Positions 28,298 through 36,977 are shown, numbered from the stretch's first letter. The stretch is DNA of 64,000 nt from Pokkaliibacter sp046614695 (GCF_046614695.1 NZ_JBKKHQ010000012.1:1-64000), one strand, 5' to 3'. Notes: a model not told the origin generated them from the sequence alone. Translations and numbers: made by a program.

Positions 28298-28735
28298 ATG
28301 GCAACGGTTGAGCGCAGTGCGTTAGTGATGCATTCCGCGCAAGAGATGTTTGATATCGTGAATGACGTCAAAGCCTATCCGGAGTTTTTACCCTGGTGCT
28401 CTGGTACCACGGTGATTTCTGAGGATAGTCAGGAAATGACGGCGTCCATTGAAGTTGCCAAGGCTGGCTTTCATTATCGCTTTACCACGAAAAATACCCT
28501 GCAACCGCCTGAGCGGATTACGCTTTCGCTGGTTGAGGGACCATTTAAAACGTTGGTGGGTGAGTGGTATTTCAAGCCGCTGGCGGAAGATGCCTGCAAG
28601 GTCTCACTAACACTGACCTTTGAATTTGCTAACAAGCTGGCTGGTATGGCGATGGGTAAGGTCTTCAACCAGATTGCAACAACGATGGTTGATGCATTTT
28701 GTCAGCGTGCGGAGAAAGTCTGTGGCAAGTCATGA
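28298..28735 (+). CDS. ratA: RatA/Coq10-type START-domain protein
   Basis: 145 residues forming a polyketide cyclase/START-like helix-grip fold: ERSALVMHSAQEMFDIVNDVKAYPEFLPWC at the N-terminus and the C-terminal helix ending MVDAFCQRAEKVCG. E. coli RatA was described as a 70S-association inhibitor; the same family includes Coq10 ubiquinone-binding proteins, and either role may apply. AGGAGG precedes the ATG. It overlaps the following rnfH-type gene by 14 nt. Confidence 0.88.
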   Translation: MATVERSALVMHSAQEMFDIVNDVKAYPEFLPWCSGTTVISEDSQEMTASIEVAKAGFHYRFTTKNTLQPPERITLSLVEGPFKTLVGEWYFKPLAEDACKVSLTLTFEFANKLAGMAMGKVFNQIATTMVDAFCQRAEKVCGKS

Positions 28736-29036
28736 ATTGATCAACGTTGAAGTTGCTTATGCGCTGGCGGATGACCAGATGATCATCCCTCTTCAGGTGG
28801 AGGAAGGCTGCACGCTTTATCAGGCGGTAGTGCAGTCCGGTATCGTGGATTATTACCCTGAAATTGACCCCGAAACACAGCCCATGGGTATCTTTGGTAA
28901 AGCTGTCAAAAAGCCCAAGGAGCAAGCACTGCGTGACGGGGAGCGGGTAGAACTCTACCGACCGCTCATTATTGATCCCAAGCAGGCGAGAGCGAACCGG
29001 GCCGCCAAGGCTAAGGCCGATAAAGAAGCTCAGTGA
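28722..29036 (+). CDS. rnfH: RnfH family protein (UPF0125)
   Basis: 104 residues using GTG 28722, which has GGAG seven bases upstream and gives the family N-terminus VASHELINVEVAYAL. A ubiquitin-like beta-grasp fold is expected; conserved blocks are GIVDYYPEID, GIFGK and RVELYRPLIIDPKQAR. It pairs with ratA (also named pasI/ratB in some strains), but an antitoxin role is disputed. The lysine- and alanine-rich tail (NRAAKAKADKEAQ) is typical. Confidence 0.88.
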   Translation: MASHELINVEVAYALADDQMIIPLQVEEGCTLYQAVVQSGIVDYYPEIDPETQPMGIFGKAVKKPKEQALRDGERVELYRPLIIDPKQARANRAAKAKADKEAQ

Positions 29037-29090
29037 GTTGTCAAAGGATATGTCACCGTCAAAAACGGCGATAGTGATAGCGCAGCGAAA

Positions 29091-29113
29091 CCGGCAGTAT
29101 TGAAACCTGCCGG
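29091..29113. other. Hairpin between convergent rnfH and bamE
   Basis: Stem CCGGCAG/CTGCCGG with a 9-nt loop between the convergent ends of rnfH and bamE. It lacks a T-run on either strand, so it is only a possible terminator. Confidence 0.4.
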
Positions 29114-29162
29114 CTATGCCTCGCCGAATGACACGATATGTCAGGTGATGGCAGCGCGAATC

Positions 29163-29513
29163 TTATTGAGCACTCGATGAGGCGCTTTCAGCAGCAGCGC
29201 CGGGTCGCATGGTGCCCTGTATGTTGGCAAGCTTACCGTTATTAAAGTAAAGACTGACGGTTTTGCTTTCCGTGTCACCGTTAGGTTTTTCCAGACGGTA
29301 GAGGTAGTCCCAGCGGTTCTGGTTGAATGAGTCGACCAGAAGAGGGGTGCCCATGACAAAACGGACCTGTTGTTCAGTCATGCCGGGACGAAGCTTGTTC
29401 AGCATGTCCTGAGTGACCATGTTCCCCTGCTGTACTTCGATACGATGAAGGCCCGGGAAGAGAGAGCAACCACCAAGGAGCAGGACGCAACTGAGTACGA
29501 GAGCTTTTTGCAT
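29163..29513 (-). CDS. bamE: Outer membrane protein assembly factor BamE (SmpA/OmlA)
   Basis: 116 residues. A lipoprotein signal with lipobox LLGGC is followed by the mature BamE fold; conserved blocks include GNMVTQDMLNKLRPGMTEQQVRFVMGTP (read in two parts) and WDYLYRLE. It anchors in the outer membrane and stabilises the BamACD complex. It is divergent from fur across 84 bp, a conserved arrangement in gammaproteobacteria. Confidence 0.96.
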   Translation of the reverse strand: MQKALVLSCVLLLGGCSLFPGLHRIEVQQGNMVTQDMLNKLRPGMTEQQVRFVMGTPLLVDSFNQNRWDYLYRLEKPNGDTESKTVSLYFNNGKLANIQGTMRPGAAAESASSSAQ

Positions 29514-29597
29514 TGCGTTTTGACTTCCAATATCTTCGTTGGCACGGAATAATACATGATGTTGCCACCGACTGCGAAGAGCACAGAGAATTTGCTT

Positions 29598-30017
29598 ATG
29601 CCACTAGAAAATCAAGAGCTGCGCAAAGCAGGCCTCAAAATTACTTTACCTAGAGTCAAAATTTATCAGATTCTGGAGCAGGCCGGAGAGCAGGACCACT
29701 GGAGTGCAGAGGATATCTACCGCATCCTTATGGAGCAGGGTGAAGATGTCGGTCTGGCTACTGTTTACCGTGTGCTGACCCAGTTCGAAGCTGCAGGTCT
29801 TGTTGTTCGCCACCACTTTGAAGGTGGTCATTCGGTATTTGAACTGTCCGCTGATGACAAGCACGACCACATCGTTTGTGTTAAATCCGGTATCGTTCGT
29901 GAGTTCTCTGATCCGATCATCAACAAGCGTCTGCAGGAAATTGCTGAGGAAAACGGCTTTACCCTGACAGATCGGACGATCTACCTCTACGGTATTCATA
30001 AAGACGCTGAACATTAA
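29598..30017 (+). CDS. fur: Ferric uptake regulator Fur
   Basis: 139 residues from ATG 29598, giving MPLENQELRKAGLKITLPR; an in-frame ATG 42 nt upstream adds nothing family-like. The N-terminal winged helix (ATVYRVLTQFEAAGLV) and the metal-binding HHFEGGHSVFEL and HDHIVC segments are present. The usual structural-zinc CxxC reads CVKS: the second cysteine is serine and there is no C-terminal Cys pair. Pseudomonas Fur also lacks the full CxxC set, so this is a lineage trait rather than damage. Fur is an Fe(II)-dependent repressor. Confidence 0.95.
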   Translation: MPLENQELRKAGLKITLPRVKIYQILEQAGEQDHWSAEDIYRILMEQGEDVGLATVYRVLTQFEAAGLVVRHHFEGGHSVFELSADDKHDHIVCVKSGIVREFSDPIINKRLQEIAEENGFTLTDRTIYLYGIHKDAEH

Positions 30018-30056
30018 TGCTTAGCTCTTTACCGAGTTCAGCTTGCTGATCTCAAC

Positions 30057-30086
30057 AAAAAAGCCCGCTGCATGCGGGCTTTTTTT
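30057..30086. terminator. Bidirectional terminator between fur and recN
   Basis: Stem GCCCGC/GCGGGC (loop TGCAT) flanked by six A on the left and seven T on the right. It serves the convergent ends of fur and recN. Confidence 0.92.
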
Positions 30087-30117
30087 ATGGGGTGTTTCTG
30101 TTGGCTGGTATGCCTGA

Positions 30118-31788
30118 TCAGTGCGGAAGCTGATTAAGCATTGCCTCTGCATGAGCTCTTGCATGGTGTGACAGTTCAGACCCGCCAAGCATGCGTGCAA
30201 TTTCATTGATGCGCTCTTCATCACTAAGGGTATCGACACGGGAATTAGTCATACCGCCGCGCACATCCTTGCTGACAAAGAGATGATGATGGGCCTGGGC
30301 CGCGACCTGTGGCTGGTGAGTCACGCAAAGTACCTGGACCCGCTCACCCAGCTGACGCAGTAGCTTGCCAACCACTTCAGCGACTGCGCCGCCAATCCCC
30401 ACATCGACTTCATCAAATATCAGGGTTGGCATGGTGCTGGCTTTGGCCGCCACAACCTGAATGGCCAGACTGATCCGGGAGAGCTCACCGCCTGAGGCCA
30501 CTTTCTGAAGTGGGCGTGCTGGCTGTCCGGGATTCGCACTCAACAAAAACTCAACACGATCTATGCCGTTAATGCTGGCGTGCTTTTCACCCAACGTCGT
30601 CACAGCCACTTCAAAGTGGCTGTGGGGCATGCTCAGCGCTTTTAGTTGCTCCATCACTTCCTGGGCCAATCGCAGAGCCGACTGTTGCCGCTTCTCGCTG
30701 AGGCTCTCTGCTTTAGCCAGATAATTCTGATAGGCGGCCTGAACATCGCCTTCAAGCTGCAGCAAGTCATCTTCATTCACATCCAGCAGTGAAAGCTCAT
30801 GTTCAAGCTCTTGTTGAAACACGAGTAGTTCGTTGGGGTCTGTGCGGTGCTTTCTGGCCAGCGTGTAGGTTTGGTGTAAGCGTTGATCTACTTCCTGCAG
30901 GCGTTCCGGGCTGAGCTCGTAACTGTCCAGTGCGTGGTTGATGCTATTAGCCGCTTCTTCCAATTGAATAGCCGCGCTGTCTAGCATTGCGTCGATTTCG
31001 CTGAGACTTTCTTCTTTTAATTGCATCTGACCAAGCAGAGAGCGAGCGCGACGTATCTGGTCGACAAGAGAGTCATCACTGTCACGGGTAAGTTCACAAA
31101 GAGACTGCCCCAGGCTCAGGTTATGTTCAGCATTAGCAAGGAGTTTCTGTTCTTCTTCGAGACTTGCAAGTTCGCCTTCTTGCAAACTGAGCTGCTGAAG
31201 TTCCTCAACCTGATAACTTAGCAGCTGCACACGAGCCTGATCCTCATCGCTACGCTCACGCAATGTATTCAGGCGTTTACTAAGCTGCTGCCATTGCTGG
31301 TAGCTGGATGTCAGCGCCAGACGTTCTTCCTCCAGATGCGCGTAATCATCCAGCAGGAAAAGATGAGAAGTTGCATCAAGCAAGCGCTGATGAGCATGCT
31401 GGCCGTGAATTTCTACCAGATAACTGCCGAGGTCACGAAGATCCTGCAGGTTGCTGGGCTGGCCATTAATCCAGGCTCGAGAGCGTCCTTCAGTGGTGAC
31501 TGTGCGTCTCAGGATGCACAGGTTTTCCTCGTACATGTCACGACTGCGCAGCCACTCCTGAGCTGCAGGGACCTGACTGATATCGAAACCGGCACTGATG
31601 TCTGCCTTGTCTGCGCCATGGCGGACGCAGCCTGCATCTGCACGTCCCCCCAATGCGAGAGCCAGCGAGTCCAGCATGATGGACTTGCCCGCACCGGTCT
31701 CACCGCTGATGGCTTGCAGACCGTTAGGTAGCTCAAGGTCCAGGTGTTCGACGATAGCGACATTCTTGATGGAAAGTTGACAGAGCAT
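30118..31788 (-). CDS. recN: DNA repair protein RecN
   Basis: 556 residues, an SMC-like ATPase. The N-terminal head has Walker A GETGAGKS, the middle is a long coiled coil (about 150-360), and the C-terminal head has the signature VASGGELSRISLA and Walker B LIFDEVDVGIGG. RecN acts early in double-strand-break repair. The start at 31788 has AAGGAG upstream. A LexA-type palindrome lies 18-35 nt upstream of the start, so SOS control is likely. Confidence 0.97.
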   Translation of the reverse strand: MLCQLSIKNVAIVEHLDLELPNGLQAISGETGAGKSIMLDSLALALGGRADAGCVRHGADKADISAGFDISQVPAAQEWLRSRDMYEENLCILRRTVTTEGRSRAWINGQPSNLQDLRDLGSYLVEIHGQHAHQRLLDATSHLFLLDDYAHLEEERLALTSSYQQWQQLSKRLNTLRERSDEDQARVQLLSYQVEELQQLSLQEGELASLEEEQKLLANAEHNLSLGQSLCELTRDSDDSLVDQIRRARSLLGQMQLKEESLSEIDAMLDSAAIQLEEAANSINHALDSYELSPERLQEVDQRLHQTYTLARKHRTDPNELLVFQQELEHELSLLDVNEDDLLQLEGDVQAAYQNYLAKAESLSEKRQQSALRLAQEVMEQLKALSMPHSHFEVAVTTLGEKHASINGIDRVEFLLSANPGQPARPLQKVASGGELSRISLAIQVVAAKASTMPTLIFDEVDVGIGGAVAEVVGKLLRQLGERVQVLCVTHQPQVAAQAHHHLFVSKDVRGGMTNSRVDTLSDEERINEIARMLGGSELSHHARAHAEAMLNQLPH

Positions 31789-31805
31789 GAGGGCTCCTTA
31801 CCAAG

Positions 31806-31823
31806 ACTGGATTTATAACCAGT
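31806..31823 (-). promoter_or_regulatory. LexA-type operator of recN
   Basis: An 18-bp palindrome with arms ACTGG and CCAGT around an A/T-rich 8-bp core. The SOS consensus is CTGT-N8-ACAG; here each half matches three of four and the spacing is exact. The CCAG half is also found, as I recall, in an E. coli recN box. A TATAAA hexamer lies within the palindrome on the recN strand, so binding would cover the -10 element. Confidence 0.55.
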
Positions 31824-31881
31824 AGTTTAGCCAGTGATTTCCACTTGGCAATAGGCTGATGAAAATTTGCCCAAAGAGGTG

Positions 31882-31908
31882 TTGAAGCCCGCTGATGTGC
31901 CCCCATAT
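31882..31908 (+). promoter_or_regulatory. Sigma-32 (heat-shock) promoter of grpE
   Basis: TTGAAG (31882-31887), 13-nt spacer, then CCCCATAT (31901-31908), a full match to the sigma-32 -10 consensus CCCCATnT with a near-consensus -35. It gives a leader of about 100 nt before grpE. Confidence 0.8.
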
Positions 31909-32017
31909 TGGTGCCCATCGTGTTGCCTGGGCAACGAAGCGCACGGCTGGCCAGAGGCCGCCAGCGCCTGAGAAATAACGTTTTTGAATTCCCAATTTAA
32001 CGAGTTAGGAGATATCC

Positions 32018-32584
32018 ATGGCACAGAACGAGACTCCAGCACAGGATCAGAACGCACCTGTGGCCGAAGAGTTGGAAACAGCTCAGGGTGGTGTTGAGCC
32101 TGAAGTAATTTCTGAGCCAAGTGCTGAAGATGAAATCGCAGCGCTGCAAGCCGCAGTCGCTGAAGCCAAGGATCAGACGGTTCGTGCGCATGCTGAGATG
32201 CAGAATATTCGTCGTCGCGCTGAGCAGGATGTTGAAAAAGCGCATCGTTATGCACTGGAAAAGTTTGCCGGTGAGTTGCTGCCCGTCGTTGATAACCTTG
32301 AGCGCGCCATTGCTGCTTACGGTGATGACGAGCACCAGAAAGCTGTGCGTGAAGGCGTCGAGATGACGCTGGATCTGTTTGTTAACACCCTGAAGAAATT
32401 CCAGGTGGAGCAGGTCGCCCCTCAGGGAGAAGGCTTTAACCCTGAACTGCATCAGGCGGTCAGCATGGTGCCCCATCCTGAGATCGCGGCAAACAAAGTC
32501 GTCGATGTCATGATGAAGGGTTACACCCTGAATGGACGTCTGCTTCGCCCTGCCATGGTGGTCGTGTCTCAGGGTAAAGATTGA
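32018..32584 (+). CDS. grpE: Nucleotide exchange factor GrpE
   Basis: 188 residues. An acidic, disordered N-terminus is followed by the long dimeric coiled coil (RAHAEMQNIRRRAEQDVEKA) and the C-terminal beta domain (MVPHPEIAANKVVDVMMKGY, LRPAMVVVSQG). It releases ADP from DnaK. A sigma-32 promoter lies upstream and dnaK follows at 120 nt, with a further heat-shock-like element between. Confidence 0.97.
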   Translation: MAQNETPAQDQNAPVAEELETAQGGVEPEVISEPSAEDEIAALQAAVAEAKDQTVRAHAEMQNIRRRAEQDVEKAHRYALEKFAGELLPVVDNLERAIAAYGDDEHQKAVREGVEMTLDLFVNTLKKFQVEQVAPQGEGFNPELHQAVSMVPHPEIAANKVVDVMMKGYTLNGRLLRPAMVVVSQGKD

Positions 32585-32609
32585 TTTGCGCAAAAAGTCA
32601 AAAAAGTGA

Positions 32610-32636
32610 CTTGAAATTATTTACGGCGCACCAATC
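32610..32636 (+). promoter_or_regulatory. Possible second sigma-32-like promoter upstream of dnaK
   Basis: CTTGAAA (32610-32616) fits the sigma-32 -35 element well. The paired -10 (CACCAATC, 32629-32636) matches CCCCATnT at only about five positions after a 12-nt spacer. It may add dnaK expression to read-through from grpE. Confidence 0.4.
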
Positions 32637-32704
32637 TAAGCAATCAAGAGAGAGAGACGGGGCGAGACCCCTTCCTGAATTACGCATTCTGAGGTTTATG
32701 AATT

Positions 32705-34630
32705 ATGGGTAAGATTATTGGTATCGACCTGGGAACCACCAACTCCTGTGTTGCCATCATGGAGGGGGAAAAGGTTCGGGTAATCGATAACGCTGAAGGT
32801 GCACGTACTACACCTTCGCTGGTAGCTTATACCGATGACAGCGAAGTGCTGGTCGGTCAGCCAGCTAAACGTCAGGCGGTTACCAACCCGCACAATACGC
32901 TGTACGCAGTTAAGCGTCTGATCGGTCGTAAGTTCTCCGATGACGTCGTACAGAAAGACATCAAAATGGTGCCTTACAAAATTGTAGGCGCTGACAACGG
33001 CGATGCCTGGGTTGAAGTTAAAGGCAAAAAAATGGCACCTCCTCAGGTGTCCGCTGAAGTTCTGAAGAAGATGAAGAAAACCGCTGAGGATTACCTTGGC
33101 GAAGAAGTGACTGCTGCGGTTATCACCGTACCTGCCTACTTCAATGACTCTCAGCGTCAGGCTACCAAAGATGCTGGCCGCATCGCAGGTCTGGATGTAA
33201 AACGTATCATCAACGAGCCTACCGCTGCTGCACTGGCCTACGGTATGGACAAGCAGGGCGGCGATTCCAAAATTGCTGTCTATGACCTAGGTGGTGGTAC
33301 CTTCGATATCTCCATCATTGAAATCGCTGATGTTGACGGCGAGAAGCAGTTTGAAGTTCTGTCCACCAACGGTGATACCTTCCTCGGTGGTGAAGACTTC
33401 GACATGGTGCTGATCGACTATCTGGCGAGCGAATTCAAGAAAGAAAGCAGCATCGATCTGAAAGGCGACCCTCTGGCCATGCAGCGTCTGAAAGAAGCCG
33501 CTGAAAAAGCTAAAATTGAGCTGTCTTCTGCCCAGCAGACCGACGTGAACCTGCCTTACATCACCGCTGACTCCACTGGTCCTAAGCACCTGAACATCAA
33601 GGTGACCCGTGCCAAGCTTGAGTCGCTGGTAGAAGATCTGGTGGCGCGTTCTCTGGAGCCTTGCCGCACTGCGCTGGTAGATGCTGGCCTTAAAGCCTCT
33701 GAAATTGACGAGATCATCCTGGTCGGTGGTCAGACTCGTATGCCAATGGTGTTCGAGAAAGTTAAAGAGTTCTTCGGCAAGGATCCACGTCGTGACGTGA
33801 ACCCTGACGAAGCGGTGGCCATGGGTGCTGCTATTCAGGGTGCGGTTCTGTCCGGTGACGTGAAAGACGTTCTGCTGCTGGACGTTACCCCGCTGACACT
33901 GGGTATCGAAACCATGGGCGGCGTGATGACCGCGCTGATCGACAAGAACACCACTATTCCGACTCGTAAGTCACAGGTGTTCTCAACGGCTGACGACAAC
34001 CAGACTGCAGTAACTATCCATGTTCTGCAGGGTGAGCGTAAGCAGGCAGGTCAGAACAAGTCTCTGGGTCGCTTTGACCTTGCGGACATTCCACCTGCTC
34101 CACGCGGTGTGCCACAGATCGAAGTCAGCTTCGACATCGATGCGAACGGTATTCTGAACGTGTCAGCCAAAGACAAGGCGACCGGCAAAGAACAGTCTAT
34201 CGTCATCAAGGCCTCTTCTGGTCTGAGCGATGATGAAATCGAAAAAATGGTTCAGGACGCGGAAGCTAACGCAGCGGAAGACCAGAAGTTCGAGGAGTTG
34301 GTGCAGGCACGTAATGGTGCTGACGGCATGGTTCATACCGCTCGCAAAACGCTGAAAGATGCTGGCGACAAAGCCACCGAGGAAGAGAAAACCGCTATCG
34401 AGGCAGCGATTGTCGCGGTAGAGGAAGCGCTGAAGGGTGATGATAAAGATGCCATCACCAGCAAAACCGAAGCGTTGACCGAAGCTCTTTCCGGACTTGC
34501 TCAGAAAATGTACGCCGAAGCTGCAGCCCAGGGCGAAGCTGCCGGTGGTGAGCAGGCGGCGGATGCCGGTGCCAAGCAGGACGATGCAGTTGATGCTGAG
34601 TTCGAAGAAGTGAAAGACGACAAGAAGTAA
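32705..34630 (+). CDS. dnaK: Molecular chaperone DnaK (Hsp70)
   Basis: 641 residues. N-terminal ATPase begins GKIIGIDLGTTNSC and includes VYDLGGGTFDISIIE and the LVGGQTRMP segment; the substrate domain and helical lid follow, ending in an acidic tail (VDAEFEEVKDDKK). It is the central Hsp70, working with DnaJ and GrpE, both adjacent. Codon use is highly biased, as for a very abundant protein. Confidence 0.99.
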   Translation: MGKIIGIDLGTTNSCVAIMEGEKVRVIDNAEGARTTPSLVAYTDDSEVLVGQPAKRQAVTNPHNTLYAVKRLIGRKFSDDVVQKDIKMVPYKIVGADNGDAWVEVKGKKMAPPQVSAEVLKKMKKTAEDYLGEEVTAAVITVPAYFNDSQRQATKDAGRIAGLDVKRIINEPTAAALAYGMDKQGGDSKIAVYDLGGGTFDISIIEIADVDGEKQFEVLSTNGDTFLGGEDFDMVLIDYLASEFKKESSIDLKGDPLAMQRLKEAAEKAKIELSSAQQTDVNLPYITADSTGPKHLNIKVTRAKLESLVEDLVARSLEPCRTALVDAGLKASEIDEIILVGGQTRMPMVFEKVKEFFGKDPRRDVNPDEAVAMGAAIQGAVLSGDVKDVLLLDVTPLTLGIETMGGVMTALIDKNTTIPTRKSQVFSTADDNQTAVTIHVLQGERKQAGQNKSLGRFDLADIPPAPRGVPQIEVSFDIDANGILNVSAKDKATGKEQSIVIKASSGLSDDEIEKMVQDAEANAAEDQKFEELVQARNGADGMVHTARKTLKDAGDKATEEEKTAIEAAIVAVEEALKGDDKDAITSKTEALTEALSGLAQKMYAEAAAQGEAAGGEQAADAGAKQDDAVDAEFEEVKDDKK

Positions 34631-34644
34631 TATTCTTGTTGCGC

Positions 34645-34706
34645 TCGGACCGGGAGTCTCCCGGTCCGAAGGCTTACCGAACAAGGCGCAAATTCATTTG
34701 CGCCTT
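34645..34706 (+). terminator. Tandem hairpins between dnaK and dnaJ
   Basis: First, a perfect 11-bp stem (34645-34655 with 34659-34669) around GTC; second, a perfect 10-bp stem (34683-34692 with 34697-34706) with loop TTCA followed by TTCC. They can attenuate transcription so that dnaJ is made in lower amount than dnaK, or act as 3'-end stabilisers of the dnaK mRNA. Confidence 0.65.
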
Positions 34707-34756
34707 TTCCATTGGAATCACCGGCGGTGCCGGTTCTGCTAACCAGCGAATGAATC

Positions 34757-35905
34757 ATGTCTAAACGCGATTACTACGAAGTGCTGGGACTGCAGCGCGA
34801 TGCTTCCGAACAGGACATCAAAAAAGCCTACCGGCGCATGGCGATGAAGTTCCACCCGGATCGCAATCCGGATGACAAAGAAGCCGAGAGTAAATTCAAG
34901 GAAGTCAGTGAAGCTTACGAAGTGCTTTCTGATGCCCAGAAAAAACAGGCCTACGACCAGTTTGGTCACGCAGGTGTTGATCAAAACGGCGGCGGCTTCG
35001 GCGGTGGCGGTTTTGGTGGCGGTAGCTTCCAGGACATTTTCGGCGATGTCTTTGGCGATATCTTTGGAGGCGGCGGTGGCGGCGGCTTTGGTCGCGGTGG
35101 CCGTGGCGGTCCGCAGCGTGGCTCTGACCTGCGCTACAACCTTGAGCTGGACCTCGAAGAGGCGGTAAAAGGTGTCAAGAAAACACTGACGATTCCTACC
35201 CTGGCAGAGTGCGAAACCTGTGATGGCTCTGGTGCCAAGAAAGGCACTAAGCCTCAGACTTGTACCACCTGTGGTGGTGCTGGCCAGATTCGCATGCAGC
35301 AGGGCTTTTTTGCGGTCCAGCAAACCTGCCCGGCCTGTCATGGAGCAGGTCAGGTGATCAGTGATCCTTGCACTGATTGCCATGGTCGTGGCCGTGTTGA
35401 GCACACCAAGAAGCTGGATGTGAAGATTCCTCCCGGCGTCGATACCGGTGATCGCATTCGCCTGACAGGCGAAGGTGAAGCGGGAGCCTTGGGTGGGCCG
35501 GCAGGTGATCTCTACGTTCAGGTCTCGGTGCGTGAACATCCGATCTTTGAGCGTGATGGTAAAAATCTGTACTGCGAAGTGCCAGTCAGCATTGTTGATG
35601 CTGCTTTGGGTGGTGAACTGGAAGTGCCGACACTGGATGGGCGTGTACGTCTTAAAATCCCCGCAGAGACCCAGACAGGCAAACAGTTCCGTTTGCGTGG
35701 CAAAGGGGTGGTTCCAGTGCGCGGTGGTTCAGCCGGTGATCTGATCTGTCGCATTATGGTTGAAACGCCTGTTAATCTGACGGCTCGCCAGAAAGAGCTG
35801 CTGGAAGAGTTCCAAGCGACATTGAAGGATCAGGATGAGCGCCATGCGCCCAAGACCAAATCCTTCTTTGATGGCGTCAAGAAGTTCTTCGAAGACATGA
35901 AATAA
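34757..35905 (+). CDS. dnaJ: Chaperone protein DnaJ (Hsp40, type A)
   Basis: 382 residues. J domain with HPD in FHPDRNPDD (about residues 36-38), a Gly/Phe-rich region (about 76-120), and four CxxCxGxG-type zinc repeats: CETCDGSG, CTTCGGAG, CPACHGAG and CTDCHGRG. The C-terminal substrate-binding domains follow. It stimulates DnaK ATP hydrolysis and delivers clients. Confidence 0.98.
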   Translation: MSKRDYYEVLGLQRDASEQDIKKAYRRMAMKFHPDRNPDDKEAESKFKEVSEAYEVLSDAQKKQAYDQFGHAGVDQNGGGFGGGGFGGGSFQDIFGDVFGDIFGGGGGGGFGRGGRGGPQRGSDLRYNLELDLEEAVKGVKKTLTIPTLAECETCDGSGAKKGTKPQTCTTCGGAGQIRMQQGFFAVQQTCPACHGAGQVISDPCTDCHGRGRVEHTKKLDVKIPPGVDTGDRIRLTGEGEAGALGGPAGDLYVQVSVREHPIFERDGKNLYCEVPVSIVDAALGGELEVPTLDGRVRLKIPAETQTGKQFRLRGKGVVPVRGGSAGDLICRIMVETPVNLTARQKELLEEFQATLKDQDERHAPKTKSFFDGVKKFFEDMK

Positions 35906-35943
35906 TTCGAAGTCTTCACAGGCTCTGTTTTGAGCATGATGGG

Positions 35944-35973
35944 AAAGGGCGGCGTTAGTCGCCCTTTTCTTTT
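35944..35973 (+). terminator. Rho-independent terminator after dnaJ
   Basis: Stem AAAGGGCG/CGCCCTTT with an 8-nt loop, then a T-rich tail. It separates dnaJ from dapB. Confidence 0.8.
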
Positions 35974-36028
35974 ATACTGCACGGCATTTTTCTTACTCTT
36001 TCTATTGGTACAGCAAAGGATTCAAGGC

Positions 36029-36844
36029 ATGACTCGTATCGCCATCATGGGCGCGGCTGGCCGTATGGGCCGTAACCTCATCGACGCTATTGCCCAGACT
36101 GAAGGTGCGACACTGGGCGCGGGTATCCTCTCTCCCGGCAGCTCTCTGGTAGGTGCTGACGTTGGTGAAATTGCGGGTGTTGGCAAGCTGAACCTCACTG
36201 CCGTCGACTCATTGGCTGCAGCGGTGAATGACTTTGATGTACTAATCGATTTCACCAGTCCCAAGGTTACCGAACAGACTCTGGCTTTCTGTGCAGAGCA
36301 TGGCAAAGCACTGGTCATTGGTACGACGGGTCTGACAGATGAGCAAAAAGCCCTGATTGATCAGGCTGCGGAAAAAACCGCGATCGTTTTTGCGCCCAAC
36401 ATGAGCGTTGGTGTGAATGTTGTGCTGAAGCTGCTGGCGCTGGCAGCTAAAACCCTGGGCGAAGGCTACGACATCGAAATTATTGAAACCCACCATCGTC
36501 ATAAAGTGGACTCTCCCTCCGGTACGGCGCTGGCCTTGGGTGAAGCCGTTGCGGATGCGCTGGATCGTGATCTGAAAGAGCACGCCATCTACGGTCGTGA
36601 AGGGCAGGTGGGTGCTCGCCCTGCCAAAGAAATTGGCTTTGCTACCGTGCGAGGTGGTGATGTTGTCGGTGATCACACCGTACTTTTTGCCAGTGAGGGC
36701 GAGCGCGTTGAAATTACCCATAAAGCGTCCAGTCGTATGACCTTCGCCAAAGGTGCTGTGCGTGCAGCCATCTGGTTGTCACAGCAGCCTAAAGGTCGCT
36801 ATGACATGCACGATGTGCTCGGTCTTAAAGACTTCAACCAATAA
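36029..36844 (+). CDS. dapB: 4-hydroxy-tetrahydrodipicolinate reductase DapB
   Basis: 271 residues from ATG 36029; the reading frame extends 33 codons upstream through the dnaJ terminator, which cannot be coding. Rossmann motif GAAGRMGRNL at the N-terminus and catalytic ETHHRHKVDSPSGTAL are intact. It reduces the cyclic intermediate of the diaminopimelate/lysine pathway. It follows dnaJ as in Pseudomonas, but carA and carB, which usually follow there, are absent and rpsF comes next. Confidence 0.97.
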   Translation: MTRIAIMGAAGRMGRNLIDAIAQTEGATLGAGILSPGSSLVGADVGEIAGVGKLNLTAVDSLAAAVNDFDVLIDFTSPKVTEQTLAFCAEHGKALVIGTTGLTDEQKALIDQAAEKTAIVFAPNMSVGVNVVLKLLALAAKTLGEGYDIEIIETHHRHKVDSPSGTALALGEAVADALDRDLKEHAIYGREGQVGARPAKEIGFATVRGGDVVGDHTVLFASEGERVEITHKASSRMTFAKGAVRAAIWLSQQPKGRYDMHDVLGLKDFNQ

Positions 36845-36887
36845 GTTGACTCATTTGAAGAACCTGATCAATCAGTGAACAGCTTGC

Positions 36888-36916
36888 TTGCAACTCTTGA
36901 GTGAGATCACTAGAAT
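36888..36916 (+). promoter_or_regulatory. Sigma-70 promoter of the rpsF operon
   Basis: TTGCAA (36888-36893), 17-nt spacer, TAGAAT (36911-36916). The start should be near 36923, leaving a leader of about 78 nt before rpsF. Confidence 0.7.
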
Positions 36917-36941
36917 ATCGCGTTCTTTGAAATACCCTTTA

Positions 36942-36977
36942 CCCCTCCTTGCTTCTCGTCCCAATCGGGCCGGGGGG
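36942..36977 (+). promoter_or_regulatory. Candidate S6:S18-binding leader hairpin of rpsF
   Basis: A C-rich strand (36942-36948) can pair with GGGGG (36973-36977), and an inner CCC/GGG hairpin (60-62 with 67-69, loop AATC) lies within, leaving an asymmetric bulge with CCG at 36970-36972. S6:S18 feedback motifs upstream of rpsF are known to present CCG in such a bulge. Assignment is by eye. Confidence 0.35.
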
